This document shows positions 24,952 to 38,790 of a stretch of DNA of 64,000 nucleotides, piece by piece (position 1 is the first letter of the stretch; every line of letters begins with the position of its first letter). The DNA is taken from contig CM029124.1 in the NCBI GenBank assembly GCA_016859345.1, positions 13,356,980 through 13,420,979 of the forward strand, given 5' to 3'. The notes below the pieces were generated by a model. That model saw only the letters and a list, made by a program, of their open reading frames with translations. It ran no database searches and was not told the origin of the DNA. The translations under genes were made by a program, and so were the position numbers. This DNA comes from Istiophorus platypterus (taxonomy: Eukaryota; Chordata; Actinopteri; Istiophoriformes; Istiophoridae).

Positions 24952-26620
24952 TGGTAACCCTTTTTTAATTTTACTTGGGTGCAGATTAAATTAAAAGAAG
25001 CAATTACCAGAAGCACGCTGAAACGGGACGCCTCTCTCCTGGCCGCTTGTATCTGTGGCCAAGTGCAGGCGCCAGGGTCTGAAGGCCCATTGCTCCCAAA
25101 CCGTGTGGAAAGAAAAGGAGGGCATGCCGACATAATCCCATCCGCTCACCATCAACAGGGCGTTGTTTAGATTAGGGCAGCCCCCCCCTCCTCCGTCTCT
25201 GAGTCTTTAAAATGGTCCATTTAAATGGAGGGAGAAGGCAAGAGGAGGAATTAGGTCCGCGGAGAAAAATAGGTATTTTTCAACACCAGGCTTTAGCACT
25301 TCCTAATAAAACCCGTGAGAATTATATAGAGACTCCGGATGGTTAGTTGAGTTTGACACGGCTGAAGCAGCCTATACTATTTTCTTTCTCAAGATTTACT
25401 TATAAGGACAACCGCTGGTAATTGTCTCCCGAAGGTGATTTGGCTCGAGTAAAGGCATTAAATCTGGCCAATTTGTTTCCCAAATATTTACCCGGCTTTG
25501 TTTATTGAGCGCAGTGATTCAGAGAGACGACGCACCAAACTCAGTAATCGATGTAGGTCGCATCGCGACTTGACTGATTCGAGATGTGAAGTATTTAGCT
25601 GCAAATTGTTCACAGCTAAACAAGACTGAGGTGGAAAAGGTGGGTTCGGTGGAGGGGGGGGGGGCTGCGTAGGTCAGTCTGGAGATTACCTCCCTGTAGT
25701 CGTGTCAGTTCAAAGCGTCCCGGGTCAGGGAGGCAGGTCACCGCGCCACCGGCCCATTTTGGCTTCTGCGACCGCAAAGCACCGCCTCGCCCTCCCGCAG
25801 CCTCGCCGGCCCCTCTCCGCTGACCATCACCAGTGGTCTTCGCGTGCCACCGGCAGCCCGGGAGTGGCCAAGCAGAGAAGCGTGTTTACGGAGCGGAAGA
25901 GTCTGTTTCCTGCCTGTAACAAAACCCAGACTCGCAAGTCAGTGTCAAGGAGCCGCTCGGTGCTGAATGCGACTCTCCAATACATCATCTTCATTTCAGA
26001 GCCGTCGTGATAAGCCGGACGGGGGGCCGGGGCCCAAGGCACGGGTCGGCACGGATATGAGCTGCAGAGCCCTGGACACGAAAGAAAAAAACAGGGAGTG
26101 TGAAAACTACTAAACTAAATTAAAAAAAAAAACAAACACACAAACAAAGAAAGTAAAAAACAAAATAAAAAAAAAAACGAAAAAAACAAAAACGACTTCA
26201 ACCCTCAGAAGTCAAATTTCAATCATTCCTCTCAGCTCACTTTCTGGGGAGTTCTTTAAAGTTGGTGTCTTGCCAGGCAGCGCTCAACATGTTCCTTCTT
26301 GTTCCGCTCCTCTTCTCCATTTCTGTGGCTGGCCAACCTGTTGAAGCAGCGTCTTCTCTGCAGAGTGGCAGGTGTATAGCCACATATCCGCGGTTGCAGG
26401 CCCAGAGAAGCAGTCCTCCTGGGGGATGCACGGGGCTGAACGCACTCTAAAGACAGCTGATCCCTGAACAGAGAACTGAAGTTTGAAGACTTGGTAATGA
26501 CTCCACTTATCTTCCCTCTGTGGTCTCTGCTACCATAAAGCGGAGAGGCGATCTGTATCTAGTAAACTCTGGGTAAAGAAAGCATCAAGGCCTCCTGTGT
26601 CTGTGGGTGAACTGTGCACG

Positions 26621-26672
26621 CCTTGTGTATATATATATAGGTGTGTGTGTGTGTGCGTATTATTATTATTAT
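26621..26672. repeat. (TA)n-(GT)n-(ATT)n short compound repeat
   Basis: Short TA, GT and ATT runs follow each other directly in the nkx2.3-got1 interval. Confidence 0.85.
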
Positions 26673-29600
26673 GACATGACAGAGCTTTGTAGAGTAGCAC
26701 TTAACATCTTTCTAAGACAGGAGCTTGTTATTCATAGTTACCATAACAGCCTGGATGCCTGATGAGGAACTGAAGTGTGATAATCCATTCGTCTGCGGTT
26801 CTCACAATAAACTAATAACAACAATGGATTGTTACATTAGAGAAAAAGATTAGCTCAAGCGTGTGCACACGATCTGTTTTCCTTTTTCTATGTGAGTCCA
26901 AGAGAGGATCTTGTAATTGGGTGTGATAGCTTTTCTTCCCAGCATCTCTCATTAGGGTGGGGTGTTGCAACATGGAAGTGATGAGGCCATAAAGATTAGA
27001 GGACCTTTAAAATATAGAAGTACAATTACATGCAGAGTGGGCCGCCTCATGCTCTGGAGTTCATAATGTATTTTCCTTTTTCCTTTCATTTCACGGTCAT
27101 CAGTAAGAATGGCAAAGGACCAAACTGTTGTGTGTCAGTAATTGCTCAGTTCTCCTGGATCCCGGAAGGTGAGTCTTATCAGCAACCCATGTGATGGTGT
27201 CAGTAGCCAGGACCTGGATTGTGCTATTGTGCCCCTGCCTGGGACCAAGTGACGGATGACAACACCTTCTCACTGGAGGAAATGAAGAGGCCAGAGGCGA
27301 GCCCGAGGCCAGATTTTTGACCAAAACTCTACTCTCACCCACTTACCTTCGGCTCCGAAGTCCCAAATATTCCACAATGGCAGGTCCTAGGTCTTAGCCA
27401 ACTCGCATGTTGCAACGGTCCCCCAGGGCTTATTGTATTTGCTGGGTTCAGAAGAAAGATACCCTAATTAGATAATTTGTTTGAAAGATCGTGAGAAGCT
27501 GATGCGTTTGAGAACCAAGGCCCTGTTCTGTGTATCAGGGTCTAACGTGGAGACCATGGAAGGAGGAAGTGAGGTCAGGCCAGTCTGGGTCCCCTGCCCT
27601 TTGGCCTCCCTTGGGTCTCATAAATTAGCCTGCTGTAATTCTCTCCCAGACGGCCTTGCCCCAGCAGGTGTGTGTTTGTATATATGAGTGTTAGCAGGGG
27701 GATGTAATGGCTGTAATGTCTGTGATCTACGGCACTGGGAATGTAGTTTGGGAGGAAACATGCAACCTAAATAGGCTTATCCTCTCTGTTGCCACACAGG
27801 CCATGCAGATAAAGACACTTAGGCCTTCACTGAATAGGATACGTAGGCTTTGAATGTTCCTTCTTGCTGCTTGCATGCTCTGTCCTACTTGGCCAGAGCT
27901 GATGAAAAAATATTAAAAATATCAAAGGTTGAATCAAGTTCAGCTTGCTACTGTGGGGGACTTCTGACTTGCTCAAGCAGTAGTGGCTCCCTTGGGAAAG
28001 ACAATGTTGCTTTAAAATAAAAGCATGCATGCATCCTTGCTTCAGGAGGTAAACATCCTTGAGGGAAAAGGCTACTGTCTCTCCAGCAACCATGGTGGTA
28101 TCTTCATCAGTGTGACAGTTTGTTTTGGCAAAACTTGGACTCCTTATGAGTAAAGTTCAGTTTTGTAAATAATTACAGGCAATGGCGTTTTGGTGTACTA
28201 TACTGCTGTTGTGCTGATAACAATGGCTGCTGGTAATGCTGTAGTCCGGATTGAATCTCAGTGTAAACAGGGAGGCAGTCCTTCATCTGGACGACTTTGG
28301 TCCAAGCACCGGTTTGGCACGCATCCGCTCTCATGTACATACTGAGTCCCTGCTCTGTAGCTGGCCCTAAACTCTGACCTCTGTGTGAATGAAATCAGAT
28401 GACCTCTCTGACTGGATTAATAAATGATCACATCATTTGAGATCATCTAAGACATTGTAAGATTTCCTGTCACCTACCTTTTCTTTGGTAGTTTGCTTTA
28501 TGCTGACAAAAAAAAATAAGCAGTCAGGGTAAAAATTCAGACATGAGTCTCCCACTTCCTGTCTTTGTTTCTTAGCATGCATATTTGTATAAAGCTCTGG
28601 TCTGGAGAGCATGAGTTGGCCAAAAGACAACATCGATCAATTAGAATAGCACACTCTAGATCTTGTGTTTGAGGTTCCACCCAGCCTTATGAAGTAAAGG
28701 CCATATCTATGGAAGGCAGTGAGTGACAAGCAGACCTTTATGGATATTATCATCCTTGTCCAAAAGAATGATCAAAGTCAAATTTTAAATCAAATGTGTG
28801 AACAGTACCCATCTATAAATACATAAATTTTACAGTTTCTTAAAAATGAGTAGTTGGCAAGACAAAGCAGTCATTTTTATTTCTTTTTTACTATATTGTT
28901 TTAAACTAAAGCACTTTGACTACAACAGTGTTATACAACTAAAGTTTATCAGTATCATTAAAGGGAATTATTGAGCATATTGATACTCGTATGTCTGTAC
29001 AATAAATGTACAGTTACCTGTACAGACAGTAGCTAACAAGCTTAGTACAAAGACAGAAGTCAAGGGGGAAACAGATAGTCTGGCTCTGTCCCAAGGTAAT
29101 CAGAGCCACCTAGCAGCACCTCTAAAGGTCGCTAATTAACACTGTAATTTGTAACTTGTAACTGGGATCTGAGAACCTGTACCCAGATGGTACATGGTCT
29201 TTGTCTCAGGGGGTCTCAACAAAAATATCGACTTATGTTTTTTATCTCTTTTACCGACAGAATGGCTGAGAATTTTGAATTTTCCAAAGTTATTATAATT
29301 ATTGTAATGAAAATTAAATTTGCATTTATTTTGAATAAACTAATCCAAGCAACTTCTGTGACTCAGATGATAATTTTTTGGTCAAGTTCTACAGAATCCA
29401 GTATATTCCATGTCCTCTATTTTGTTTGATATACATAGAGAGCAATGGGTACATGTTTGAAGAAAAAAAAAAAACCCCAACAGATCTCATGTCATGCTAT
29501 CAAATGGAGCACACAAAAGTATGTACACACTTACAAACTTGCACAGACATACAGACAAATACATTGGTTGGAATGTAGTCAGACTCACAGAGCGCTGATG

Positions 29601-31451
29601 TCTGTTATTGCATGCACGCTCCATCAGTCATTGCACTACACAGGGAGCAACAGGGAGGTCCTGTGCTCTTTGTTGTTGCTGTGTCTAGTCCCTTGTTAGA
29701 GAATTGATGACACTGTCTTTAGAAAACAAACAGGGCGGGAAGCTAAAAAGGTGGTCACTCACCACATCTCTCTGACCCAGAGACACAGAGGCCATCGCAA
29801 CATGTGAGCAACGCCACAACGTCCCCCTTGGAATGCGCTGCAGTGTGTGTGTGCACACGCTCCTGTTTGTGTTTCAGTGATACCACAACTGGAATGTGAC
29901 TGTCTTGTGCCTGAATCTGGGCCTTTGTGTGTTTCACCATCAGCGTCCTACAACAGCAATGATAACCTGCATGCAAAATGAAAACACAGTGATAAAAGAA
30001 ACCTTGTTGGCCCAATGCCTTTTTTTTGGTCATATTTGCATTACACTGCTAGATGCCAAAACAAATGTTCCACATATCAATGTCAAGGAAATGCAGAGGA
30101 GGTGCCTGTGAATGTTTGGCTGACTAATGCATTCATTTAAGTGTGACACACTCCCCCTGTGGGCACTGTCTTGCCAGAGGCTACTCCTGTCACTCCTTGC
30201 TCTGACTCACACTTCACATCACAGTCCAGACCATGGCCCCAGGAGCTCCCCGCTACATACACACCAAACCCTGCTCCGGGCCCCGAGCCTTGTTCTGGGA
30301 GCTCAAATCCCATAATTGCAGGGCTGACAGTGATAGCTAGCATACGAGACACCCTCACCTGGTCGGAAAGAATGAAAACATCTACTGTCAAAGTGAAGCG
30401 AGGAGATTAGTGGGGGTGGTACCAGGTATGAGGAAAGTGAGTAACATCTGGGACATAACAGCAGGGTAAAATAGTAACTTAGTGTTCTCTTATAACAGGT
30501 ATTAGGATTAATTGTACCACTTTAGTAAAATATACTCTGTAAGGGGATTATGAGGCATAACTGATGCTTTAATAATGGGTGACAAAGACTTTATTCATGA
30601 TTTATAAATCAGACATAAGCCAAAGTTCCATTAACTAAAGAATTATGAGCCTAAAGGACTTTTCTCAGACTCAATTGTAAGTGTATTTCTGCGCTTAAAG
30701 CATTAACTAATGATTTTAATGATTAATTAACCACTCATGTATCCCACAGTCACTGAGTTTAAAGTACTTTTTCTTGGCCATTTGGGGGCAATGGAACAAA
30801 ATGTAAACACAACACTGATATATTATCACCTTGTTTACAGCAGAGATGGAGTAACCTTTGCATTCTTTTTTTTTTTTTTTTCTTTTTGCTCTCCTGGGCT
30901 CCACCAAGTACTGAGAAAAAAACCCACCTCATGAGCTACTATATGTTCCACTATGTTTACCGGCTAGTTGCTTACTTTATTGGAAGTTGCCATATATAAA
31001 TGAAACTCTATGACAGACATTTTTCATATAACAAGAATTTACTTTACCCACTGTAAAATTGATTACCCAAAAAATTGATTAGAGCAGCTTTAACTACATA
31101 AATTTGGTGGGTGCATACAATGACCTGGTGTGAATCTGACATTAAGAACAATCAAAGACTTATAACTGATTTACAGAGCATTCAAGATCCTCTCCAGATG
31201 TGGTTCAAGGCATTAGAAAATACACTGCTATGAATAATAGCTTATGTCTGATGGGTTTTATTTCTGTTTTGTTTTCTTTTTTAGAAAAAAGTTAAATTGC
31301 CCAGTTAAAATATGCTTTATTTAAGGCTGGCACTGCCTAGAATATATATTCAAACATTGCTATGTTTACACAACTGCAGAAACTCAACTCAATAGACACA
31401 AAAGCCTAGAAACTTAAAGGCAGTTAAGGACTTATAAGCAATATCAGAAAA

Positions 31452-31872
31452 TAGTACTTAAAGGTATCAAAAGTTAAAGTACTTGCTATACAGATTACTC
31501 CTTCCAGATTATTATATTGTTATGTATATTACAGTGGTGGATCATTGTTACTGAAGCATTAACAAGTAAGAAGCATTTCATGTCGTAGATAGTGAAAGTG
31601 GAACTAATTTTAACTATGTTATATTTTGTTTATAATTCAGTTTATGGTTGATAATCTGGTCCTATATATTGTCTGTAAAATGTAAATCAGCAAATTAACT
31701 AGTCACTGTAGCTGCTACATTTAGTGGAGTAAAAGGTATATTTTCCTCCAATATGCAAAGGAGTCAAAGTACATAGTAGCATAGAATGGAAATATCCTAG
31801 TCAAGGACATTTACCCTTTCAAGTACCCATACTGAGTAAATGTACTTACTGGTAGTTACATTCCATCGCTGA
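31452..31872. mobile_element. Degenerate dispersed repeat ('AGTAC..TTTACT' family), reverse orientation
   Basis: Read on the minus strand, it starts near AGCGATGGAATGTAACTACC, continues with GTACATTTACTCAGTA and 'TTTTACTCCACTAAATGTAG', then AGTTAAAATTAGTTCCACTT and CTTACTTGTTAATGCTTCAG, and ends with AAGTACTTTAACTTTTGATA. This block order is the same as in the copy at 50272-50756 and matches a very abundant percomorph dispersed repeat I recognise. There is no coding capacity. The exact family name needs a repeat-library search. Confidence 0.7.
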
Positions 31873-32449
31873 AGGCTATTAAATACAAGTTATAATCATA
31901 TATAAAATATCCCAATTTAGAAGGTGGGACTGCGTTAATGTATTAAACAAGGACTGACTTTCACCGCACAAACTAGGCTGAGCCATGCAACGGCCCCTTC
32001 TTTGCCAGACAGGAGACGCGAAGAGCCAGCGGCCGAGGCCTCAAATGCACCGGGGCCCTGCCTTCAGCGCGGCTGAAAATGCTTTCCAGCGAAGTCACGC
32101 TCCCGGTAGACGCAGAGCAGGCCGGAGTGGCCCTCATTTATCAAACACTTCTGCTCCTGCAAGACAGCTGCAGGGGAGAAGCACAGAGGAGCCGGCGTGT
32201 TTACACCACGGCTCAGCCGAGGCCCTCAGGACAGAACAGATGAAGACCCTTCCATATACTCATTTATACACAGCCTTATATGCACTCCGCTCAAACGGCG
32301 TGGGGCCCCAAGCGTAGCAACGGCCTGTTGAGTCAGGTTCAAGCTGAATATGATGGGATGCGTGGCCTCTCCCTCTCTAACCCAAACTTCTGCAGATGAA
32401 GCCACGTCTGACAGTGGCCCTGCCCGTGAGTAATTTGACCTAGATGTGA

Positions 32450-32873
32450 ATTATCTTATTATAAATGGAGGCCGCAACGCTGCAGGGGAAGCTCCCGCCA
32501 TCAGGGGCCGCGGGTTGCGACCTTTAACGGGGTCGCGGCGCCACCTAGCGGTCGAAACCCCGCATCGCGACCCGATCCCCGCAGGCGCCGCGCATTTGTC
32601 GCGACGTTCGTCGGTCACGCAACTCGAACGTCCATTGGCCCAAAACGCTCCCGCGCCGGCGTTTTCCCCTCCGACGTCCACCCGACCGGGATCGTCGCGG
32701 GGATTGGTTCGCCAGACGCGGAGGGTTTTTTCTTTTTTATCGTTAATCCCGTCGACACCCACTTCCCCGATGACCCGAATCCGATTTAAAAGCGAGAGTC
32801 GCCCTTCCGCCCCGTTGATCGTCCCGGTCGTCCCCCGCCGTTCCCCGTCTCCCGTGCTGTTAAATTTCAGGCT
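32450..32873 (+). promoter_or_regulatory. got1 CpG-rich promoter / 5' UTR
   Basis: GC and CpG density rises sharply from about 32460 and falls again after about 33150, flanking the got1 start codon. Two inverted CCAAT boxes (ATTGG) lie at 32634-32638 and 32703-32707, and a weak TTTAAAA element lies near 32785. The bases just before the start codon read AAATTTCAGGCT, so a splice acceptor joining an upstream 5' UTR exon is possible. The transcription start cannot be fixed from sequence. Confidence 0.6.
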
Positions 32874-35800
32874 ATGTCGGTGTTTCGCGATGTCCCCCAG
32901 GCCGCCCCCGTGGCCGTCTTCAAGCTAACGCAGGATTTCAACAACGACCAGTTTCCAAAGAAGGTGAACCTCGGAGTCGGGGGTGAGTCGCCCGGAGGGG
33001 GGGGGGGACGAGTCCCGAGAGGCGGGTGCTGTCTCCGGCCGCGGTGTCGGTGTCCCGGAGCGACCGGCCGGGCTGAGATCAAGCTAGCGGCGGTGCAGCT
33101 AACGAGCCTAGCTTGGACGGGACCCGGTATCCCGGGACCCCGTGAGATTCAGAGACATGTTTAGAAATCCCCTCTGTTTATGTCCACGTTTTTATGTTTA
33201 TATATATATATCTTATTTTGTTAGCAGTTCCTGAAATGTGGTGCCCTCGTAGGCATCCATACAGTGACACAAATTATGATTTCAGTCAACCCAAAACTGT
33301 GGCTCCTTAACGTGCACAGATTTCGGTGCAACACCTGTAATGTGACCTCTGCTAGTGGTTTTGGATAAATGTCTGTATAATGTCCTTTTGTCGCGGTCGA
33401 GGCGAATTTTATAACGGTGTTATATAACGTGACTTTGATACACAGCGTGGAGATAAACTATCTTGAGACTTTACTCTCACTGTTTCATCAGACTCTCCAA
33501 GTAAAGTAAAGTTTTGGCTTTTAAGGTATATTTACTATCCAAGTAAATACAACTGATCGTCCCAGTCATTTCAAACCCAGCTACTGATTGTACCTTTGTT
33601 GGTAATGTTTCACTGTTATATAACAGAGTAGCACAGAGTGCAGTCACCTCAGTTTCTCTCCTCGTTGGTTTCACCTCTTTCTCCCTCTTATTGCAATATA
33701 ATCTCTTCTATGTAGTCTAGGGAGTCGGTTGGATTACTGTTCCCTCACTGGGACGAGAAAAAGCTACTGGCAGGAGTTTAAAAATGCACGGCTTAGTCCT
33801 GCTTCCCTCCTAAAGCAAGCAAATGGCACGTTTACAGTCCTCTGTGCAACTGTTTTCTGTGTTAAGCTTATTAATTAGTAATCCTTGCTGGTAACATTGC
33901 AAGGGAAGTGTGTGAAAAACATCGCTCAGCTCTGTTATGGTAGTGTGTTCGGGGCACTGTACCTGAGTCCCATGATTACTGCCCTAGGCCGAGGCCTTAT
34001 AATCCCCTTCTCTCTTCAAGATGCACGGTGCTGCAGATGGTCGTCAGCTAAAACGCACCTGGGAAATGTAGGCCACACGATGTGTAGTGCCACGTCTATT
34101 AGAGGTCATATCCAGAGGTGAAACAAGCGGTCCCTTGATCGATTGGTCAGTCGATTAAAAACATAACCATCTGCTATTTTGATAATCTACAAATTGTGTA
34201 AATAATATAAAAATACCCCCACCACAAATTAACTCTCGCCAGCTTCTTAGTTGTGACGATAGGCTTCTTTTCTTTATTTAATCAGATGATGATGTGAATA
34301 TCTTTGGGCTCTTGAAGATGTCACAGGGGGCATTAGGAAGTTGTGCTCGGCATTTTTCACTTTTTGACATTTTATAGACAAAATGATTTAGTTATTAACC
34401 TCAAAACCACATTTGCCTGAATAATCAATTATGAAAATAATTGTGAGTTGCAGCCCTTGTGGTATCAGTTCAAGATTTATAATTCATTTTTACTGTGCCT
34501 GGAAAAGAAAAAAACTACTCATTGTGGTTTACAGTTAGCCTGACACCAATTAGTGAGCTGTGAAGCAATCTAATGGTCTCTTCTCTGAGGGTATAAAGGC
34601 CGTTGTATACTTTATTCTTTATCAGATGGATGCAAAAGGTGAAAGTGCATGTCTGTTAAAGTATTTTTGAAGTACCCTTTCCAGGGTCAGTTTTACCCAG
34701 GTCTGAATGCATCAAGCTTCTAAAAATGGAAAAATGCAATGAAGAGTTCTGTTGGTTGTACTGATTGAAACCTAAAGTATATGTATTGTGATGTGAGTCA
34801 AGAGGCTAATTAAGACTAAATGAAAAATGTAAGACTCATTTTGGTTTCCTTAAATTGTTCCTTGCAGCCTACCGGACAGATGAAGGCAAGCCATGGGTGC
34901 TGCCAGTTGTGAAAAAGGTGGAAAAGATCATTGTGCATGATGACAGGCTAAATCATGAGTACCTGCCCATCCTCGGCCTGCCTGAGTTCAGATCAGCAGC
35001 GTCCAAGATTGCACTGGGAGACGACAGCCCTGCCATCCAGGAGAACAGAGTACGTGTGCTAAAAGACCAATGTTTCCTTTTCTATTCTGTTTAGATATAA
35101 ACTTACAGTCTGTTTCTGTCATTGTCAGGTGGGAGCTGTCCAGTGTCTGGGTGGCACAGGTGCTTTGAAGATGGGTGCAGAGTTTCTCAGACGTTTCTAT
35201 AATGGAAACAACAACACCAAAACACCCGTCTATGTGTCCGCACCTACTTGGGGTAAACCCATGCAAAGACACAAACAAACAGACCCCTGGCACAGAGTGA
35301 AAATGAACATGCTTCCTAGAAAGTCGCTACAAATTCAAGGACTTTGATCTCTGAATCCATAACAGAGACTCACTATAGACTTTAGACTCAGGAAGTTGTT
35401 TTATTAATAAATGTCCTGCTGACTGTCATTACTTATCACTGATTAGGACTTTTCTATCAGTTCAGATGTTAGAAGCATTAACAAAACAGTATTCACCCAT
35501 GTGTCCAGAGGAATTAGTGATAATAAAATGAGAACACTGATATCAGTTTTTCTCACTTTTTGTTTCAGAAAATCACAATGCAGTGTTTGCCAATGCTGGC
35601 TTTGAGGATGTCCGTCCATACAAGTACTGGGACGCAGAGAAGAGGGGCCTCAATTTGGCTGGTTTCCTTGGTGACTTGGAGGTAGGTTTTGTGTGACAGG
35701 GAATCCGGTACTATTTAATGTGGATTATCTGTAATTTTCATTGGGAGTTTATGGTACATCCTCTTTTTCTCCGTTTCCTGCAGAGTTGTCCAGAACAATC

Positions 35801-37741
35801 CATCTTTGTTCTGCATGCATGTGCCCATAATCCAACTGGCACAGACCCCACACAGGAGCAATGGAAACAGATTGCTGAAGTTATGATGGTATCATATACA
35901 CACTTTACATGCACAGAAATACAAACCAACACATTGTCTGTCCCCTTGTCTCAGCTATCACCACATAAATAAGTGTCTATTTAAGCAGAAATTGGTCTTT
36001 ATGCTCTGAAATTATCATAATGTGATGATTGTTTGATCTTTTATCCTTATCTCTCCCAGAGGCGGAAGCTTTTTGTGTTCTTTGACTCAGCTTATCAGGG
36101 ATTCGCCTCTGGCAGTCTGGAGAAAGATGCTTGGGCAGTCCGTTATTTTGTCTCAATGGGCTTTGAAATGTTCTGCGCTCAGTCGTTCTCCAAGAACTTT
36201 GGCCTCTACAGTGAGTGACCCATTGAATTGTACATGATGCACTTGCAAGAGAGTGATCAAGAGTGGCATTCCTTGTGTTTTTCTTAATCAGAATGACAGT
36301 CACAAAGTGCTATATATGGCATAATTTTAACAGCAGAGTAAAGAATAAGCCCCTAGCTTAGATTGCTGTACAAAGAAAAACACGACAAATCAACAATTTT
36401 ATTAGAACATGTAGTTACAATTCACACTTGTTTTATTTTCAAATGTGACAAAATACTGTATATGATCAAAATAACATACAACTAAAACTACAGCTAAAAT
36501 ATATCCAGAGAAGCTTTCACATTAAGCAAGTAAGAGCTTCTCCAGAGGGGGAGCTGTTGAGTCATTGTCAGACCAGTTTTACACCTGCCAAGCTTTGCCA
36601 TATATTGGAAAGGCTGCAGCAGCAATTGAGACAGGTACATCAAAATTAAGATACATCATTATTGGCACCTACAGGTGAAGAAACTAATAGCTACAATATT
36701 GTTTTATACATGATGCGTTTGTCCCATCAGATGAGCGTGTGGGCAACCTGACCATTGTGGCTCGTGATGCAGACAACCTGAAGCGAGTTCTGTCCCAAAT
36801 GGAGAAGATTGTCAGGACCACCTGGTCCAACCCACCGTCTCAGGGAGCTCGCATTGTCGCTGTCACCCTTAACTCACCTGAGCTCTTTACCGAATGGTAA
36901 GCACAAAATATCCTTATAAAAAGAACATTCAAGGCACCCTATGCTTTCTAACGGTCATTGATATAATGTATTTTCTGATGTAGAGTTACTCTTCTGTTTC
37001 TTTGAATTGAGGAAGGACAACGTGAAGACCATGGCCGACAGGGTCTTGTTGATGAGAGCTCAGCTGAAAGCTAAGCTCCAAGCCCTGGGGACACCAGGAA
37101 CGTGGGACCACATCACAGAGCAGATTGGCATGTTCAGCTTCACAGGCCTCAACCGTGCGTACAAAGACTATATAGATAGAAGAAACGTTTTCTTTCACAC
37201 ACATACACATCTCAGCACAACCAACACATAGATTCCCATAGAAACTAGTGTACTTAACACTGCAAGTCACTGAAAGTACACAAAAAATACCCAAATCACC
37301 TGTATCTCTTTGGGGGAAAAATTCTGGTTCCTGTAAGCATTGTTTTAATTTCAGTGAAAGATAAAAAGTTGTAAAAACAAACTAACAGACAGAAAAAACC
37401 CACATACTCTATATTTTGGATGGTATGAATTCACTTTGCACTACTGTTACAATGCAGGAATTTAGTTTAATTTAATTTTAGCACCTGTTCATAGTATTAG
37501 ACAATGTATTTCCCTTTGTTACACACACAGATCTTTACAGAATCTGTAAAGTACACAATAATTATAAATAATTAAATTTTGTTCTGGTGTATTTCCTGCA
37601 GCCAAACAAGTTGAATATATGGTAAAAGAGAAACACATCTACTTGATGGCCAGCGGTCGCATCAACATGTGCGGTTTGACCACCAAGAACATTGACTACG
37701 TGGCTGAGTCCATCCATGAGGCCATCACCAAGGTCCAGTAA
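32874..37741 (+). CDS. got1: Cytosolic aspartate aminotransferase
   Basis: PLP enzyme that converts L-aspartate and 2-oxoglutarate to oxaloacetate and L-glutamate. It is the cytosolic arm of the malate-aspartate shuttle. Nine coding exons: 32874-32982, 34868-35049, 35129-35252, 35569-35681, 35784-35888, 36060-36210, 36731-36896, 37012-37154 and 37602-37741. All have GT/AG ends and matching phases and sum to 1233 nt, i.e. 410 residues (human 413). Class I aminotransferase residues are all present with a constant offset of 2 from the classical numbering: W138, N192 (HNPTG), D220 and Y223 (DSAYQG), the Schiff-base K256 (SFSKNFGLY), R264, and the substrate-binding R384 (SGRINMCGLTTKN). There is no mitochondrial presequence (it starts MSVFRDVPQA), which separates it from got2. 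No defect is seen. Confidence 0.97.
34136..34458. mobile_element. Degenerate hAT-like/MITE-type repeat in got1 intron 1
   Basis: It begins near GATCGATTGGTCAGTCGATT and then contains TATTTTGATAATCTACAAAT, GAATATCTTTGGGCTCTTGA, AGATGTCACAGGGGGCATTA, TTTTTCACTTTTTGACATTT and TATAGACAAAATGATTTAG. It ends AAAATAATTGTGAGTTGCAG followed by CCCT. This is the block order of a common fish dispersed element whose ends read GGGCTGCAAC...; the assignment to a hAT-like MITE is from memory. It has no coding capacity and lies wholly within the first got1 intron (32983-34867). Confidence 0.7.
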
Positions 37742-38790
37742 AAGACTACGCAACCCACATATCTCAGCACTTCCTCCTCCCCAGCCCTGATCCCAGGGAC
37801 AGTGTTTGAATCCAGCAGATTTCCTGATAAACTCTTAAGCGCACAAGTATACAGATGGCTCATTGGCCCTTTGGTTTAGATATGTTCGGATATTGGTTTG
37901 GATATTCATCTCCTTATCCAACTTCCAGTTAGGCAGCATTTTCAAAATATTAGAATTATTCCTTTAATTAATTGTGTTTATATTTTATCCTCCAGTTTGT
38001 CCTGTGTTGGTCACCTACTTTTCCCCACATGTTGTGTATATGTGTAGGTGTCTTTACCGTAGCTGATAATGAGTTAGTGCATCAGTGACTGTGTTACAAT
38101 TACCTCAGCAGTGCTGACTTCACTGTCTAAAAATGTTTAATGTCATACTGTTCGGTTTTATCCATTTCAAATATTAATAGCACGTTTCTAATTCTATTTA
38201 GCCTGCAGTAATGAGCATATGTGAATAACATTTTTAAAGAACAACTATTTGTTATTAACATAACCAAACTGTATAAGTGTAGCTTTAATAGCTGTATTAC
38301 ATTTATTGCTTGATGAAACGTGAGCAAGAGATGAGTGTTCTCAGGAAGATATTTTTAGCTTGAGCTATGTAATTTATTAATGATAATATCTTCTGCCCAA
38401 AGGGGTTATACTAATTACCTCACTTTTAATCTGTATTTATGGAGTGTTTTTCTTCCATTTTGCATTCCACGAGCACAAATGGTGCTGGCACTTTCCTAGC
38501 AGGTGTTGTGCCTCCAGAGTAATCTCAGCATTTTCTGCTGTCAGCTGAGTTTTGCGATGTTTCTGGTTCAGTCAGGTTCTGCCGGCAAATGTAGTTTGCA
38601 CAGCATTTGTCTGCACTATTATGTAAGACCCTCATATCAGTTGCACAAACACATCAATGATCAATGGCTTTGCTATTGTGTCACTGTGCATAGTATACCA
38701 GTAAAGCAATCGTACCGTTTAGCAAAGGAATTTAAACTGAAAATATCCTTATCATACAGTCAAATGACATGAATTAACTTCTCTAATAAA
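37742..38790 (+). other. got1 3' UTR with candidate poly(A) signal
   Basis: AT-rich non-coding sequence after the got1 stop. A plus-strand AATAAA at 38785-38790 is a plausible polyadenylation signal, giving a 3' UTR of about 1.05 kb. Confidence 0.5.

Larger units (their letters stand above)
23542..32450. other. Divergent intergenic region between nkx2.3 and got1
   Basis: About 9 kb separates the start codons of nkx2.3 (leftwards) and got1 (rightwards). No exon was recognised. Simple repeats lie at 23903-23999 and 24820-24946, and one dispersed repeat at 31452-31872. Between them, unique stretches of mixed composition (24240-24400, 24980-25560, 27080-27320 and 31980-32330) look more like conserved non-coding sequence than neutral intergenic DNA, but this is a visual judgement. 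The nkx2.3 promoter and 5' UTR should lie in the first few hundred bases. Confidence 0.5.
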
